A stretch of 64,000 nucleotides of DNA from Psychrobacter jeotgali (lineage in GTDB: Bacteria > Pseudomonadota > Gammaproteobacteria > Pseudomonadales > Moraxellaceae). The notes under the pieces were generated by a model. That model was given only the letters and a program-made list of their open reading frames with translations, was not told the DNA's origin and did not search any database. The DNA lies in contig NZ_CAJHAF010000001.1 of assembly GCF_904846315.1 (NCBI RefSeq), positions 434,001 to 498,000 of the forward strand, in the 5' to 3' direction. The translations under genes and the position numbers were made by a program. Below, in pieces: positions 18,405-28,970 of the stretch (its first letter is position 1; each line of letters starts with the position of its first letter).

Positions 18405-18491
18405 TGGTACCCGGAGCCGGACTTGAACCGGCACGATCTTGCGATCGAGGGATTTTAAATCCCTTGTGTCTACCAATTTCACCACCCGGGC
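18405..18491 (-). tRNA. tRNA-Leu (anticodon UAA)
   Basis: 87 nt on the minus strand with encoded CCA. Seen: acceptor GCCCGGG pairing with TCCGGGT (two G-U pairs), the D-arm GGTGAAATTGGTAGAC, an anticodon arm with loop TTTAAAA giving UAA, a long variable arm (class II), and the T-arm GCCGG-TTCAAGT-CCGGC. The 3' end faces the integrase, so it is the probable attachment site of the island. Read by eye from conserved arms. Confidence 0.93.
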
Positions 18492-18616
18492 AAAACTTGT
18501 ATCATCTAGCAAATAAAGGCTAAAGCTAAGCTTTTTACTTGTTAGATAAGTGGTCGCTATTATAAGCAATTATACTGATAATGCAAGCCAAAATTAACGT
18601 AAATCTAATAAATAAT

Positions 18617-18690
18617 TGGAGGCTGGAGTCGGAATCGAACCGGCGTTAACGGAGTTGCAGTCCGCTGCATGACCACTCTGCCATCCAGCC
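18617..18690 (-). tRNA. tRNA-Cys (anticodon GCA)
   Basis: 74 nt on the minus strand with encoded CCA. Seen: acceptor GGCTGGA/TCCAGCC, the D-arm GGCAGAGTGGTCATGC, anticodon loop CTGCAAC giving GCA, and the T-arm CCGG-TTCGATT-CCG. U at the discriminator position is expected for tRNA-Cys. It lies 125 bases upstream of tRNA-Leu in the same orientation and they may be co-transcribed. Confidence 0.93.
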
Positions 18691-19038
18691 AATCAAGGTG
18701 GACTATATTAGCAAAAATATTACAAATTACAAGTCATTTTTTAATCAAAGTGAGGTTATTTTACTTATTAGCATGGTTTTACAGCTTTCTATCAGTATCA
18801 GCGTCATTAATAGCTATTAAACTAGCTCTAGTTAAGCCATTAAAGCAAGGTTATAGTCAGGTGAAAGTAAAACTATTATATAAACTCATTCCAGTAGCGC
18901 TATGTTTTTTTAAAGTGTATCGACTATATATATAATAATTCGGCATAGTTAGCGGTTCACGACTAGGCTTTTACTAGCGGTACAGGTACAATATTATGCT
19001 TAATTTTGCGTCAACTTATTTTATCCATTGGAGCTACT
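18691..19038. other. Intergenic region between tRNA-Cys and folD
   Basis: About 350 AT-rich bases. A plus-strand 88-codon frame starting inside the tRNA (18669-18935) is rejected as chance. The stretch should hold divergent promoters for the tRNA pair and folD; no specific site is convincing. Confidence 0.4.
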
Positions 19039-19926
19039 ATGCCAACTGCTAGAGAGTCTGCCACTGTTTTAGACGGTAAAGCACTTGCTAAACAAATAGA
19101 ACAACAATTATCTACGCGCGTCGATGCTATCAAAGCGAAAACCGGACGTACGCCTAGTTTGGCTACTATTTTGGTCGGCGATGATCCTGCTTCAGCGACT
19201 TATGTGCGTATGAAAGGTAATGCTTGTAAGCGTATCGGGATTGATTCTATTCGGGTTGAGCTGCCCACTGAAACCACTACTGAGCAGTTGAAGGCAAAGA
19301 TAGATGAGCTCAATAATGACCCTGATGTCCACGGTATTTTACTGCAGCATCCGGTGCCTGCTCAAATCGATGAGCGCGCTTGCTTTGAGCAAATTGATAT
19401 CGCCAAAGACGTCGATGGGGTAACCAGTTTAGGGTTTGGGCGCATGAGTATGCAGCAGCCTGCGTATGGCTCTTGCACGCCGCAAGGTATCATGCATATC
19501 CTCAATCATTATGAGATTGAGCTGGCAGGTAAAGAGGCGGTAGTTGTTGGTCGCAGTCCTATTTTGGGCAAGCCAATGGCAATGATGCTATTAAATGCCA
19601 ACTGTACGGTAACTATTTGCCATTCAAGAACTCAAGATTTAGCCGCTCATATCAGACGTGCTGATATCGTGGTGGGCGCAGTAGGGGTGCCAGAGCTGAT
19701 CAAGGCGGAGTGGATTAAAGAGGGTGCGGTAGTTATAGATGCTGGCTTTCATCCAAGAGAAGGCGGCGGCGTTGGTGATATCGAGATGGAGGGTATTGCA
19801 CAGAAGGCCAGCGCTTATACCCCAGTGCCGGGCGGCGTAGGGCCGATGACTATCAATACCTTGATTCGTCAAACGGTTGAGGCGGCTGAAAAATCAGCAG
19901 GCTTAAATGCGGATAATAAGAGCTGA
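19039..19926 (+). CDS. folD: Methylenetetrahydrofolate dehydrogenase/cyclohydrolase FolD
   Basis: 295 aa. FolD interconverts 5,10-methylene-, methenyl- and 10-formyl-tetrahydrofolate using NADP. Seen: the conserved [14 protein letters not shown] (with the catalytic lysine), [15 protein letters not shown], and the dinucleotide-binding segment [16 protein letters not shown], then [12 protein letters not shown]. Start chosen at the ATG at 19039 because TTGGAGC (19028-19034) precedes it; the frame is open from 19006. The next gene overlaps by one base (TGATG). Confidence 0.96.
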   Translation: MPTARESATVLDGKALAKQIEQQLSTRVDAIKAKTGRTPSLATILVGDDPASATYVRMKGNACKRIGIDSIRVELPTETTTEQLKAKIDELNNDPDVHGILLQHPVPAQIDERACFEQIDIAKDVDGVTSLGFGRMSMQQPAYGSCTPQGIMHILNHYEIELAGKEAVVVGRSPILGKPMAMMLLNANCTVTICHSRTQDLAAHIRRADIVVGAVGVPELIKAEWIKEGAVVIDAGFHPREGGGVGDIEMEGIAQKASAYTPVPGGVGPMTINTLIRQTVEAAEKSAGLNADNKS

Positions 19927-20522
19927 TGAAACCAGCACCCGAGCAGCCATCAGAACATCAACACGACAGCCATGATCCTAGTAAACCTAACTTGGCTCAG
20001 GCAAAACCTAGCAAAGCCGGCGTAGATATCCATCAGCGCTTGCAATGTATAGGTAGAGAGTTTGTCGATATCTGCCACTACGTTATTTTATTTTTAATTA
20101 GCGTGGTGGTGGTTTGGACAGCGGGCAAGGAGTTTTTTGTCATACTACAAAAAGGATCGGCGGACTTAAAAGATATCTTGATGCTATTTATTTATCTTGA
20201 GCTGCTAGCTATGATTGGTATTTATTTTAAAACCCATCGTTTGCCGGTGCAGTTTTTGATATTTATCGCCATTACCGCTTTGTCACGACATTTAGTAGTC
20301 GATGTACAAGCGGTATCGGATTACTTTCATTTGTGGTTATTGGCGACGATTTGTATCGGTATCTTGGTATTGAGCGCCGCTATCGTAGTGTTGACTTGGA
20401 CGGCAAAAATGTTTGGTCGGCCCGAAGACTACTCAGACGACCATATGGATAATCAGGGCGCTCAGCGTCAAAGCGCCCATACTGAGCACCATTTACCAAG
20501 CGATAATGCTCATCGTAAGTGA
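19926..20522 (+). CDS. PsiE-family inner-membrane protein
   Basis: 198 aa. Seen: a hydrophilic N-terminus of about 45 residues, four hydrophobic segments between about 48 and 160, and a histidine-rich tail. The middle resembles the phosphate-starvation-inducible PsiE family (LFIYLELLAMIGIYFKTHRLPVQFLIFIAITALSRH pattern). It is translationally coupled to folD. The function of PsiE is unknown. It is followed by a bidirectional terminator. Confidence 0.8.
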   Translation: MKPAPEQPSEHQHDSHDPSKPNLAQAKPSKAGVDIHQRLQCIGREFVDICHYVILFLISVVVVWTAGKEFFVILQKGSADLKDILMLFIYLELLAMIGIYFKTHRLPVQFLIFIAITALSRHLVVDVQAVSDYFHLWLLATICIGILVLSAAIVVLTWTAKMFGRPEDYSDDHMDNQGAQRQSAHTEHHLPSDNAHRK

Positions 20523-20597
20523 AAATAAAGGCAGATCTTAAAAGTTTTTTCTTAAAATAAATGCTGACTTAGTAAGCATTGTTTGCTAGAAGCTATT

Positions 20598-20628
20598 AAA
20601 GGCTGGGTTTTTAATCTAGCCTTTTTTT
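20598..20628. terminator. Intrinsic terminator between the psiE-like gene and corA
   Basis: AAAGGCT and AGCCTTTTTTT arms enclose about 13 bases. The A-run on one side and T-run on the other suit termination from both convergent genes. Confidence 0.75.
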
Positions 20629-20653
20629 AGACTTAAAACATGTAAAACTTGCT

Positions 20654-21844
20654 TTACAACCATCCCAACCGCTTAAAATTGTAATATAAATAAGCACACA
20701 ATGAGCCGATGATAGCCATAATTACCAAGTACGAATATTCCCAGTGCAGCTCCGGCATAAAGTCAAAGTTCATCCCATAAATACCGGCTATCGCAGTGGG
20801 TACGGCTAGAATACCGGCCCAAGCCGCTAGCTTACGTACTACTTCGTTCTGACCCATATTGACCATCGCCATATAGGTGTTCATCACCACACTCAGCATC
20901 TCATTGAGACCGTTTATGGCATCTAAAGAGTGCAGCAGGTGGTCATTAACGTCACGGAAATAGGGTTTGGCTGCTTGCGAAAACGGTGAGACCAAATCGC
21001 TATCTTCATGATTGATAAAAAAACTACAGATATCCTGAACGGGTAAAATGATCGCCCGCATGTGTACCAGCTGAGATTTAAGCTCATAGAGATTCTTAAG
21101 CGTGCTTTTATTAAACTCATAGGTAAAGATATAACGCTCTTGCTCACGTAGATAATTACCCAAACGGTCAGTGATAGGCATGTAGTTATCCACGATAAAA
21201 TCAAGAATAGCATGCAGTACAAATATCGGCCCCATGCGTAGCTTTTCGGGTCGACGATTACAGTGTTCGCGTACTGGTGCATAAGAGATAGAAGGACCGT
21301 TACGAATGGTAATCAGATAATTTTTACCCATAAATATGGCGGTGGTGCCATAACGAATGACATTATCTTCTAGCTTCGCCGTCCGTATTACCACAAAGAT
21401 AGTATCGTTGTCATAGTTCTCGACTTTGGCACGCTGATGATCGGCAAAGGCATCCTCAATCGCCAACTCATGTAAATCAAAGGCACTTTTGACCTTAATC
21501 ATAGTCTCTAGGCTCGGCTCATACAGGCCAAGCCAAATAAACTGGCCGCTATTGGTCAAGGCCTTGCTTACATTACTGAGCGCTATTTGTTCAAGCTGCG
21601 CCCCAGTTTTACGAGAATAGGCATAGCAATTGACCACTTCGTCAGCACTGGATAAATCAATATCTTCATAACGTTCGGCATCGGGGTCATAAACGGTCAT
21701 GGTCTCGATAGTATCTTCGAGCGTTGCATCCGCATCACCGTATATATAGCTATCATAATCAGCGATATATAGTGAGTCATTGCTGTCAGTAGGGTCACTG
21801 ATATTGGTGTTGGGGTTGACCATTAGGTCGTCATCGCGATTCAT
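20654..21844 (-). CDS. corA: CorA-family magnesium/cobalt transporter
   Basis: 396 aa. Seen: a long cytoplasmic N-terminal domain including an acidic first 60 residues, then two C-terminal membrane helices with the family hallmark YGMNFDFMPEL (GMN motif) between them and a basic tail (YYNFKRLGWL). CorA forms a pentameric inner-membrane channel for Mg2+ uptake (Co2+ and Ni2+ also enter). GAGGTGATC precedes the ATG at a good distance. Convergent with the folD unit. Confidence 0.93.
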   Translation of the reverse strand: MNRDDDLMVNPNTNISDPTDSNDSLYIADYDSYIYGDADATLEDTIETMTVYDPDAERYEDIDLSSADEVVNCYAYSRKTGAQLEQIALSNVSKALTNSGQFIWLGLYEPSLETMIKVKSAFDLHELAIEDAFADHQRAKVENYDNDTIFVVIRTAKLEDNVIRYGTTAIFMGKNYLITIRNGPSISYAPVREHCNRRPEKLRMGPIFVLHAILDFIVDNYMPITDRLGNYLREQERYIFTYEFNKSTLKNLYELKSQLVHMRAIILPVQDICSFFINHEDSDLVSPFSQAAKPYFRDVNDHLLHSLDAINGLNEMLSVVMNTYMAMVNMGQNEVVRKLAAWAGILAVPTAIAGIYGMNFDFMPELHWEYSYLVIMAIIGSLCAYLYYNFKRLGWL

Positions 21845-21915
21845 AGATCACCTCTCAACATAGACAAAATGTTTTGAATAAATTCTTAATATATTTTATT
21901 TAACTCAAATTATAG

Positions 21916-22305
21916 TTATAGCGCATAGCGCTTTAAGGTTTCTATATCGACTAAGGTTAATAAGCTCTCATGACAAGCTTCTAATTTGAGCTGAGGAGCA
22001 ATATCAAAATCTAACGCCTCTACCCAACGTAGAGCGCAGATGCACCAGTAGTCACCGGGTTTAAGGCCATCAAAATTGTATTCAGGTAAAGGAGTAATAA
22101 GGTCGTTACCACGCTCGGCTGAAAAGTTTAAAAATTCGCTGGTCATTTTGGCGCAAACCGTATGCTGGCCGACATCATAATGGCCAGTATGACAAAAGCC
22201 GTTACGATAATAACCGGTAATAGGATCAAAGCAGCAGCTGGCAAGCGCTGTGCCTAACACGTTGGTTTGATTGATTTCAGGATTGGGATGATGATCAGAT
22301 GACAT
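21916..22305 (-). CDS. DUF2237 family protein
   Basis: 129 aa. Seen: conserved segments NVLGTALASCCFDPITGYYRNGFCHTG and GNDLITPLPEYNFDGLKPGDYWCICALRWVEAL, the core of DUF2237, a family of small cytoplasmic proteins of unknown function found in many proteobacteria. Cysteines at about 25-26, 39, 51 and 88-90 could bind metal (inference). A GGAGG site precedes the ATG. Confidence 0.85.
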   Translation of the reverse strand: MSSDHHPNPEINQTNVLGTALASCCFDPITGYYRNGFCHTGHYDVGQHTVCAKMTSEFLNFSAERGNDLITPLPEYNFDGLKPGDYWCICALRWVEALDFDIAPQLKLEACHESLLTLVDIETLKRYAL

Positions 22306-22700
22306 AAGGCCTCCGAGAGTGCAAAGAGCGGCTAGTTTAACATGAGTCTACTATGAAGTCGTTACTTTGAACTATTTAGAATAGTGGCAATGGGTGCTCA
22401 AATGCGCTGGCTTTTATTATAAACGAGCGCATATTGTATTGAATTATGGCTAGGCGAAGCTTAATCGCTATGCTAAACTTAAGCGTAAAGTGCCTTGACC
22501 ATCTATCGTCTTAATTTATTCGTTTTATCATTCCAGTTTATAATTATTACTGCCATTTTTGGTATTACCTAGTTTTTACTAATAATTAGGCCGGTGATGT
22601 TGTGTGTCAAAAATACACCGCACTTAGCAATCATTAGCTCAAAACCCTAATCTTATAACGCTGCATTTTTGGCAAGCGCTACGCCAAACAAGGATTTATT
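22306..22700. other. Intergenic region upstream of hisZ
   Basis: About 395 bases between divergent genes, without a supported frame. It must contain promoters for the DUF2237 gene and hisZ. I see no leader peptide or riboswitch-like structure. Confidence 0.4.
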
Positions 22701-23966
22701 GTGCCTGCAAGTTCTGATTCTGTTAATTCCCAATCTCTGCCTAATTTGAGTAACTTTCATCTGAGCAATTTTGCTGGCGAAGTTGCTAATAGTTGGCTCC
22801 TCCCTGATGGGGTGGTCGATGTGCTATTTGAAGAGGCGCAAAAGCAAGAAGTGCTTCGCAATAAGCTTACGCAGCGGCTTATCACGCATGGTTATCAGCT
22901 GGTCGATCCGCCGATGATTGAATATACTGAATCATTACTAAGTGATGCCTCAGAAGATCTTAAGCGTCAAACTTTTAAGATTATCGATCAGCTCACTGGC
23001 CGTCTAATGGGTTTACGTGCTGATATCACTCCGCAAATCCTGCGTATTGATGCGCAGCATGGCGGCACTGGTATTGCGCGTTATTGTTACGCCGGTCATG
23101 TTATTCATACCTTGCCTTCAGGTCTATTCGGTTCACGTACCCCATTACAATTAGGGGCGGAGATTTTTGGCTGTGCCGAATTTGAAGCCGATATAGAGCT
23201 CGTTGATGTACTGCTTAGCCTAATTGATAGCTTAAATATGAAAGCGGCGTTACATATCGACTTAGGACATGTGGCTATTTTTAGACGCTTAGCTACTCTA
23301 GCCCAGCTCTCAAGCAGTGATACTGAGCAGTTAATGCATTTGTATGCCAATAAGAATCTACCAGAGCTCCAGCGGGTTTGCCAATCACTGACTATGGGCG
23401 ATGATTTTTATACCTTGGCACGTTTTGGGCATGACATGCCGCAATTAATGGCGAAGTTGTCGGCGGATGCGCAGCAAGATAAGCAGATTGCTGATGCTAT
23501 TAATGAGTTACAACTACTGAAAACTCATCTACAACAAGTGTGGCATTGTGAAGTCAGTACCGATGTGACCGAGTTGACCGGCTATCATTACCATACTGGT
23601 ATCGTCTTTAATGGTTACATAAATAGCGAAACTCAGCCGCTGGTACGAGGCGGACGTTTTGATGGTATGCAAAGTGGCAATCAGCAAACTCATCAGCAAC
23701 AGCCCCGCGCTGCCACAGGTTTTAGTATGGATGTCAGTCGGTTACTACCGCATATTGAGCTGGCTGCGCCTACTATAGTGGTGGTTGATTATGAATCACT
23801 AAAGAGTGCTAATGATAGTCAAACCCAGGCGCTGCGGTCTAAAGTCGCTCAGTTACGCCAGCAAGACCATTGGGTGACTATGCCATTAAATGACACCGAT
23901 TATCCTCAAGGTGTTACGCACCGATTGAGTATTATGAACGACGAATGGCAGCTAATAGCCATATAG
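22701..23966 (+). CDS. hisZ: ATP phosphoribosyltransferase regulatory subunit HisZ
   Basis: 421 aa, GTG start preceded by AAGGA (22690-22694). Seen: a class II aminoacyl-tRNA-synthetase-like fold with motif 2 (LMGLRADITPQILRID) and motif 3-like GRFDGM, as in HisS paralogues. HisZ lacks aminoacylation activity and partners the short-form HisG for the first step of histidine synthesis. Placement directly before purA is the common gammaproteobacterial arrangement, which supports HisZ rather than HisS; the true hisS is at 31,206. Confidence 0.93.
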   Translation: MPASSDSVNSQSLPNLSNFHLSNFAGEVANSWLLPDGVVDVLFEEAQKQEVLRNKLTQRLITHGYQLVDPPMIEYTESLLSDASEDLKRQTFKIIDQLTGRLMGLRADITPQILRIDAQHGGTGIARYCYAGHVIHTLPSGLFGSRTPLQLGAEIFGCAEFEADIELVDVLLSLIDSLNMKAALHIDLGHVAIFRRLATLAQLSSSDTEQLMHLYANKNLPELQRVCQSLTMGDDFYTLARFGHDMPQLMAKLSADAQQDKQIADAINELQLLKTHLQQVWHCEVSTDVTELTGYHYHTGIVFNGYINSETQPLVRGGRFDGMQSGNQQTHQQQPRAATGFSMDVSRLLPHIELAAPTIVVVDYESLKSANDSQTQALRSKVAQLRQQDHWVTMPLNDTDYPQGVTHRLSIMNDEWQLIAI

Positions 23967-24070
23967 GTTAGTAAGCAGTATCTAAAAAATAGCTATTAAA
24001 GTGGTACTTATTAACAGCACTATCACTTTATTTTAATCAATATCGAACACACTCCAATACATTATTGTAA

Positions 24071-25369
<1,299 letters not shown>

Positions 25370-25413
25370 ATAAAAAAGTACTGTTTCATAAGCTTTTATA
25401 GTCTGTAAAAATA

Positions 25414-25444
25414 AAACCTCAGTTTATTATGAACTGGGGTTTTT
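25414..25444 (+). terminator. Intrinsic terminator after purA
   Basis: AAACCTCAGTT and AACTGGGGTTTTT arms around a 7-base loop (one G-U pair) with a T-run; 45 bases after the purA stop. Confidence 0.8.
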
Positions 25445-25663
25445 GTTTATAAGAGATTAAATGACTAATATAAAGGCAGTATTTACCTTGCAGCAAGTGA
25501 CAATCATAAATTAACCCTATCATTTATAGTGTTAATCATTATAATAGTCAGCAATCATTCGCTAAGCTTTATAAGCCCGCATTGGTGTTTATAAGACTAA
25601 AAATCGGCGTGATGATCATAGATAACCTATCTCATTTTCCCTTAATCCATTTAGGAGCTTTTC

Positions 25664-26095
25664 ATGGCTAACGAACGTACTTTATCAATCATCAAACCTG
25701 ACGCTGTTGCTGGCAATCATATCGGCGCTATCTATGACCGTTTTGAGCAAGCGGGTCTAAAAATTGTTGCGGCAAAAATGATGCAACTTGATGACGAAAA
25801 AGCCGGCGGATTTTACGCTGAGCATAAAGAGCGTCCATTTTACAACGACCTAAAGTCATTCATGACCTCAGGCCCAGTATTGGTATCAGTATTAGAAGGC
25901 GAGAACGCTATCGCTAAGCATCGTGAAATTATGGGTGCAACTAATCCAAAAGAAGCCGCTGAAGGTACTATCCGTGCTGACTTTGCTAGCAGCATCGATG
26001 AAAACGCAGTACATGGTTCAGATTCAGCTGAATCAGCTCAGCGCGAAATCAGCTACTTCTTCAACGATGACGAAGTTTGTGCGCGTACACGTTAG
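25664..26095 (+). CDS. ndk: Nucleoside diphosphate kinase
   Basis: 143 aa. Transfers phosphate from ATP to NDPs through a phosphohistidine. Seen: [12 protein letters not shown], the [11 protein letters not shown] loop, [18 protein letters not shown], and the active-site histidine H117 in [12 protein letters not shown]. The ribosome-binding site TAGGAGC lies 8 bases before the ATG. It opens the conserved ndk-rlmN-pilF-rodZ-ispG-hisS region, with its own promoter implied by the preceding terminator and about 220-base gap. Confidence 0.97.
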   Translation: MANERTLSIIKPDAVAGNHIGAIYDRFEQAGLKIVAAKMMQLDDEKAGGFYAEHKERPFYNDLKSFMTSGPVLVSVLEGENAIAKHREIMGATNPKEAAEGTIRADFASSIDENAVHGSDSAESAQREISYFFNDDEVCARTR

Positions 26096-26144
26096 TAGCA
26101 GTCATGATTAATCATTATTAACTACGGTCTATAATGAAGCATGG

Positions 26145-26180
26145 TGAAACGGCTTATATCTTAGGGTATAAGCCGTTTCA
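26145..26180. terminator. Perfect 14-bp hairpin downstream of ndk
   Basis: TGAAACGGCTTATA (26145-26158) and its exact complement (26167-26180) enclose an 8-base loop. No T-run follows, so it may act as a transcript-stabilising or weak terminator structure rather than a classical intrinsic terminator. Confidence 0.55.
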
Positions 26181-26553
26181 GCTATAGTTGAGTCACTTTA
26201 AAAGTATTACCGTCTGAATTTACATAACCGTTTTACTTTCAACTGACTATACTATACCGTCATAGCGTCCAAGGTTTAGTTACTCTTAGCTTTATGTGAG
26301 CGACTTTAACAGACCTATGATTTTTTTATTGAAATTTGCTCTACTTCCCCTCATGATAGACTACTATCACAGGGTTTATCCGTATTTTCTTAACGTTATC
26401 AATCCTTTATTAGCATAATGCTAGCTATAGCGCCGCTTGGTTTTTATTTATAAAACCTGCCGTAAGCTCATAATCGTAGCGCTTATAAAGGATTGCTAAT
26501 ACATAACTATCCCAAAGTTTACTACTCATACTTATGGGCAAAGGTCATTTATC
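26181..26553. other. Intergenic region upstream of rlmN
   Basis: About 370 bases with no supported gene; expected to carry the rlmN promoter. Nothing further recognised. Confidence 0.4.
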
Positions 26554-27786
26554 ATGTCAATCGTTACTACTCCTAATCAGCCCGTCTCTACAGCCGCTAA
26601 GCGTAATAGCATCAAGCTGGTAGATGAGGCGCAAGCAAAAACCAACTTACTGGGCATGACCCAAGCACAGCTTGCTGACTACTTCAAAAGTATCGGCGAG
26701 AAGCCGTTTCGTGCCACGCAAGTGATCAAATGGATATATCAGCATGGCGTGACTGACTTTGCACAAATGACCAATTTGAGCAAAAGCCTACGTGACAAGC
26801 TGGCTGAAAATGCTTGTGTAACGCCGCCAAAAGTTATCCATCGTCAGTATAGTGATGATGGTACGCGTAAATGGGTGTTTGAGGTGACTGGGGGCTCATT
26901 GGTTGAGACCGTCCTTATTCCGGCAGATGACAGCAAGGAAAATGGCCGTAAAACCTTATGTATCTCATCGCAAGTAGGCTGCGCGCTTGATTGCAGCTTT
27001 TGTAGTACTGGTAAGCAAGGTTTTGAGCGTGATTTGAGCGCCGCTGAAATATTGGGTCAGCTTTGGGTTGCCAACGCCTCTTACATGACCGATGAAAACG
27101 ATAGTCTAGAGCATGTTGATCATAGCTTATGGGAGAATAATGTGACTAACGTGGTTATGATGGGTATGGGCGAGCCTTTATTGAACTACAAACCAGTGGT
27201 CAGCTCGATGGAGCTGATGCTAAGCGACCACGCTTATGGCTTATCTAAGCGCCGAGTGACGCTGTCAACATCGGGCGTAGTCCCTAAGATGTATGATTTG
27301 GCAAAAGATATTGATGTAGCACTGGCTATCTCGTTACATGCGCCTAATGATGAGCTGCGTAACGAGCTGGTACCTATTAATAAAAAGTATCCGTTAGATA
27401 AGCTGATCGCCGCCGCCAAAAACTACGTTTATGACGTCAATCCTCGCCATAAAAAACATGTCACTATCGAATATGTGATGCTTGACAGGGTCAATGATAG
27501 CAATGAGCACGCCCAGCAGTTGGTAGCGCTATTGGATGGTTTGCCTAGTAAGATCAACCTTATTCCTTTTAACCCGTTTCCGCATGCGCCTTATGATAAA
27601 TCCAGCAACAATCGTATCCATGCTTTTAGTAATGTTCTTAGTGAAGCTGGATTTGTCTGCACTATCAGACAAACGCGCGGCGATGATATTGACGCCGCCT
27701 GTGGTCAGCTGGTAGGGCAAGTAGCAGATCGTACTAAACGGTCGGCAAAATGGCAGCAGAGTATTAAGGATCGAGAAAAAGTTTAG
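26554..27786 (+). CDS. rlmN: Dual-specificity RNA methyltransferase RlmN
   Basis: 410 aa. Radical SAM enzyme that methylates C2 of A2503 in 23S rRNA and A37 of several tRNAs. Seen: the cluster-binding cysteines C143, C147 and C150 in [54 protein letters not shown], and the C-terminal [15 protein letters not shown] segment with a conserved cysteine. The N-terminal 30 residues before NLLGMTQ are slightly longer than in E. coli. AAAGG precedes the ATG. Confidence 0.96.
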   Translation: MSIVTTPNQPVSTAAKRNSIKLVDEAQAKTNLLGMTQAQLADYFKSIGEKPFRATQVIKWIYQHGVTDFAQMTNLSKSLRDKLAENACVTPPKVIHRQYSDDGTRKWVFEVTGGSLVETVLIPADDSKENGRKTLCISSQVGCALDCSFCSTGKQGFERDLSAAEILGQLWVANASYMTDENDSLEHVDHSLWENNVTNVVMMGMGEPLLNYKPVVSSMELMLSDHAYGLSKRRVTLSTSGVVPKMYDLAKDIDVALAISLHAPNDELRNELVPINKKYPLDKLIAAAKNYVYDVNPRHKKHVTIEYVMLDRVNDSNEHAQQLVALLDGLPSKINLIPFNPFPHAPYDKSSNNRIHAFSNVLSEAGFVCTIRQTRGDDIDAACGQLVGQVADRTKRSAKWQQSIKDREKV

Positions 27787-27799
27787 GCTAGCATTTAAC

Positions 27800-27829
27800 A
27801 GTCTTATTAATAGCTTTTAAGACTCTTTT
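27800..27829 (+). terminator. Weak hairpin terminator after rlmN
   Basis: A 7-bp stem AGTCTTA/TAAGACT with an 11-base loop followed by CTTTT. AT-rich, so only moderately convincing. Confidence 0.4.
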
Positions 27830-28094
27830 AAATTTATTATAGGTAATAGCCGCAAATTTTTAGCAACTAAATTGTACTTATAGAGGTTAAATCTATTAAA
27901 CTAAAGGTTCGCTGAATGCTTTGTTGAAGAATAGGATTAATGTACGCTACAGTTATCTTATTGTGTAATCGTTTTGCATAATAAAAATGCTGCACAATAA
28001 ACCTCAAACTGTTTAATTAGTTTGATTATCAGCAACATTCTATTTTGGCAACGTAGATACCTTGTCAGCTTACTTATAGAAGCGCTAAAATACA
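27830..28094. other. Intergenic region upstream of pilF
   Basis: AT-rich and without a supported frame. It presumably carries the pilF promoter; no ribosome-binding site near the pilF ATG stands out. Confidence 0.35.
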
Positions 28095-28970
28095 ATGTCT
28101 TATAAATCGTACCATCAGCCAAACCGTCTGTTTGCTGGCATTACACTATTGACGGCTTTATTGTCATTAAGCCTCACCGCTTGTCAAAGTACTTCGAGTA
28201 CTAACTTGGTGCAGGGTAGCCGTTATGAGACTACCACCCAAGCCAGTAGCAATCGCAGTATTGATAAACAAGAAGTCGCTCGGGTTCGTACGTCACTAGC
28301 GGCTCAATATATCCGCAAAAACGAGCTTGATACCGCCCAGCGTCAACTCGAAAAAGCTTTTGCTGCTGATAGCCGATATGCGCCAGCCTATGATATGATG
28401 GGCGTTTTATTGCAGCAAGAAGGCAGTCGGCTGAATCTTGAAAAAGCTGACTATTACTTTAAACAAGCTATTAAGCTTGACCCAGAGTTTGAGCAAGCCC
28501 GTAATAACTATGGTGTTTATCTATCGCAGATGCAGCGTTATGCAGAGGCCGCTGAACAGTTCGAGATAGCGGGGTCGGCGCTTGGCTACGAAGGACGTAT
28601 TGGGGCGCTTGAGAATTTAGGCCGTACCTATCTGCAACTTAACGACCGTCCAGCTGCTGCAACGGCGTTTTTGCGAGCGCTGGATGGTAACCGTAATAGT
28701 CTGATTGCTCATATTGAGCTGGTGGATTTATTACTTGAGCAGCAGCGCGTACCCCAAGCCCAGCGGCTTTATGATGAAACGCTAATGCTGGTACAAAATC
28801 AAAGCAGTAGCCCGCGTTTATTATTACAAGGTATCAAGCTAGCAGCCGCGCAAAATGATAAAGCGACGCGTCACCAATTAGCACAACAACTTTTATCCGC
28901 TTATCCGCTGAGCGAAGAAGCAAAACAACTTAAGACTTGGCTTAACAATCCAGAGGCATCATGGCAATGA
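28095..28970 (+). CDS. pilF: Type IV pilus assembly lipoprotein PilF/PilW
   Basis: 291 aa. Seen: a signal peptide with lipobox LTAC near residue 30, then tandem TPR repeats (about 60-270) with IRKNELDTAQRQLEKAFAADSRYAPAYDMMGVLL and similar units. PilF/PilW is the outer-membrane pilotin for PilQ secretin assembly. Its position between rlmN and rodZ is the standard place for pilF in pilus-bearing gammaproteobacteria. Its 3' end overlaps the rodZ start by 10 bases. Confidence 0.88.
   Translation: MSYKSYHQPNRLFAGITLLTALLSLSLTACQSTSSTNLVQGSRYETTTQASSNRSIDKQEVARVRTSLAAQYIRKNELDTAQRQLEKAFAADSRYAPAYDMMGVLLQQEGSRLNLEKADYYFKQAIKLDPEFEQARNNYGVYLSQMQRYAEAAEQFEIAGSALGYEGRIGALENLGRTYLQLNDRPAAATAFLRALDGNRNSLIAHIELVDLLLEQQRVPQAQRLYDETLMLVQNQSSSPRLLLQGIKLAAAQNDKATRHQLAQQLLSAYPLSEEAKQLKTWLNNPEASWQ

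Noticed and set aside
18201..18569. Minus-strand 122-codon frame across tRNA-Leu
   Set aside because: It runs through the tRNA gene and the integrase start; no protein features.
18669..18935. Plus-strand 88-codon hydrophobic frame after tRNA-Cys
   Set aside because: It begins inside the tRNA on the opposite strand, and the AT-rich sequence gives a hydrophobic translation by chance; no ribosome-binding site.
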